A stretch of DNA of 64,000 bases from Campylobacterales bacterium (GTDB lineage: Bacteria > Campylobacterota > Campylobacteria > Campylobacterales > Sulfurovaceae): contig JACXUM010000004.1 of the NCBI GenBank assembly GCA_014763895.1, positions 1 to 64,000 of the forward strand. The letters are read 5' to 3'. This document shows positions 63,750 through 64,000 of this stretch, one piece after another. A model generated the notes under the pieces. The model was not told where the DNA came from and did no database searches. It saw only the letters and a list, made by a program, of their open reading frames with translations. Numbering within the stretch: position 1 is the first letter of the stretch; every line of letters begins with the position of its first letter. The translations under genes were made by a program, and so were the position numbers.

Positions 63750-64000
63750 ATGGGATTAAAATCTGATAAATGGATAAGAGAAAAATCGCTGAATGAAGCA
63801 ATGATTACTCCCTTTTGCGAGGGATTGGTAGGTGAAGGTGTCGTCAGCTACGGACTAAGCAGTTATGGGTATGATATCCGCGTTTCGGATGAATTCAAGA
63901 TTTTTACCAATATCAATGCACAAGTGGTCGATCCCAAAGATTTTGACCAGAACAATGTTGTTGATTTCAAAGGAGATATCTGTATCGTACCGCCAAACTC
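63750..64000 (+). CDS. dcd: dCTP deaminase (5' part, cut by window edge)
   Basis: The first 83 residues: [23 protein letters not shown], the family motif [16 protein letters not shown] and [15 protein letters not shown]. Dcd deaminates dCTP to dUTP for dTMP synthesis. ATG at 63750 with AAGGAAA 3 nt upstream. The frame is open to the window end; the rest of the gene lies outside. Confidence 0.93.
   Translation, partial: MGLKSDKWIREKSLNEAMITPFCEGLVGEGVVSYGLSSYGYDIRVSDEFKIFTNINAQVVDPKDFDQNNVVDFKGDICIVPPN

Overview
The window looks like chromosome of a free-living member of the Campylobacterota (Epsilonproteobacteria), closest in style to Sulfurovum/Sulfurimonas. The genus is inference; the phylum call rests on several things seen together: the gene order tRNA-Thr/Tyr/Gly/Thr-tuf-rpmG-trnW-secE-nusG-rplKAJL-rpoB-rpoC-rpsL-rpsG-fusA, a futalosine-pathway MqnA, a bacterial oligosaccharyltransferase of PglB type with all expected active-site motifs, and a SurA-like chaperone next to dcd. 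rpoB and rpoC are separate but overlap by 8 nt, unlike the fused rpoBC known from Helicobacter.

Region 1 (1-17.6 kb, minus strand): the core transcription/translation block. It starts at a full consensus promoter (TTGACA-17-TATAAT at 17570-17598) in front of four tRNAs and tuf, and ends at a strong hairpin terminator after fusA (176-210). Regulatory structures inside it include a hairpin between tRNA-Thr and tuf, a probable L10 leader, an rplL-rpoB hairpin and an rpsL TTG start.

Region 2 (17.7-30.6 kb): housekeeping and stress genes. There is copper handling (CopB-type ATPase, lipoprotein multicopper oxidase), YaaA, a SUI1/YciH-like factor, and a tightly overlapping redox operon (DUF255 thioredoxin-like protein, Bfd-like 2Fe-2S protein, DUF309, tandem SagB-type nitroreductase). 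A DksA-like protein follows, then a small CI-like repressor switch with two identical 11-bp candidate operators, molybdenum cofactor genes moaD-moaE-moeA, and mqnA.

Region 3 (30.5-36 kb, minus): a membrane GGDEF-EAL c-di-GMP protein coupled to a periplasmic sugar-binding-type protein, then gltX and a ComEA-like protein.

Region 4 (35.9-62.7 kb): a surface-glycan / protein-glycosylation locus. Apart from a convergent WecA-type initiating transferase, everything reads on the minus strand from a promoter near 62.75 kb to pglB. Five enzymes (WbpA, WbpB, WbpE, WbpD, WbpI-like) make up a complete inferred route to UDP-ManNAc(3NAc)A. There are about nine glycosyltransferases, two Wzx-type flippases, a pyruvyltransferase-family protein, a radical SAM protein and an acyltransferase. 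A three-gene GtrB/GtrA/GT-C-like cassette contains an unusual GT-C+GT4 fusion. A 3-kb AT-rich segment (about 44.9-47.94 kb) has a sharp base-composition break inside the second flippase gene, a sign of recombination.

Region 5 (62.9-64 kb, plus): a SurA-like periplasmic chaperone and the 5' part of dcd, cut by the window edge. No CRISPR array, insertion sequence or rRNA gene was seen.
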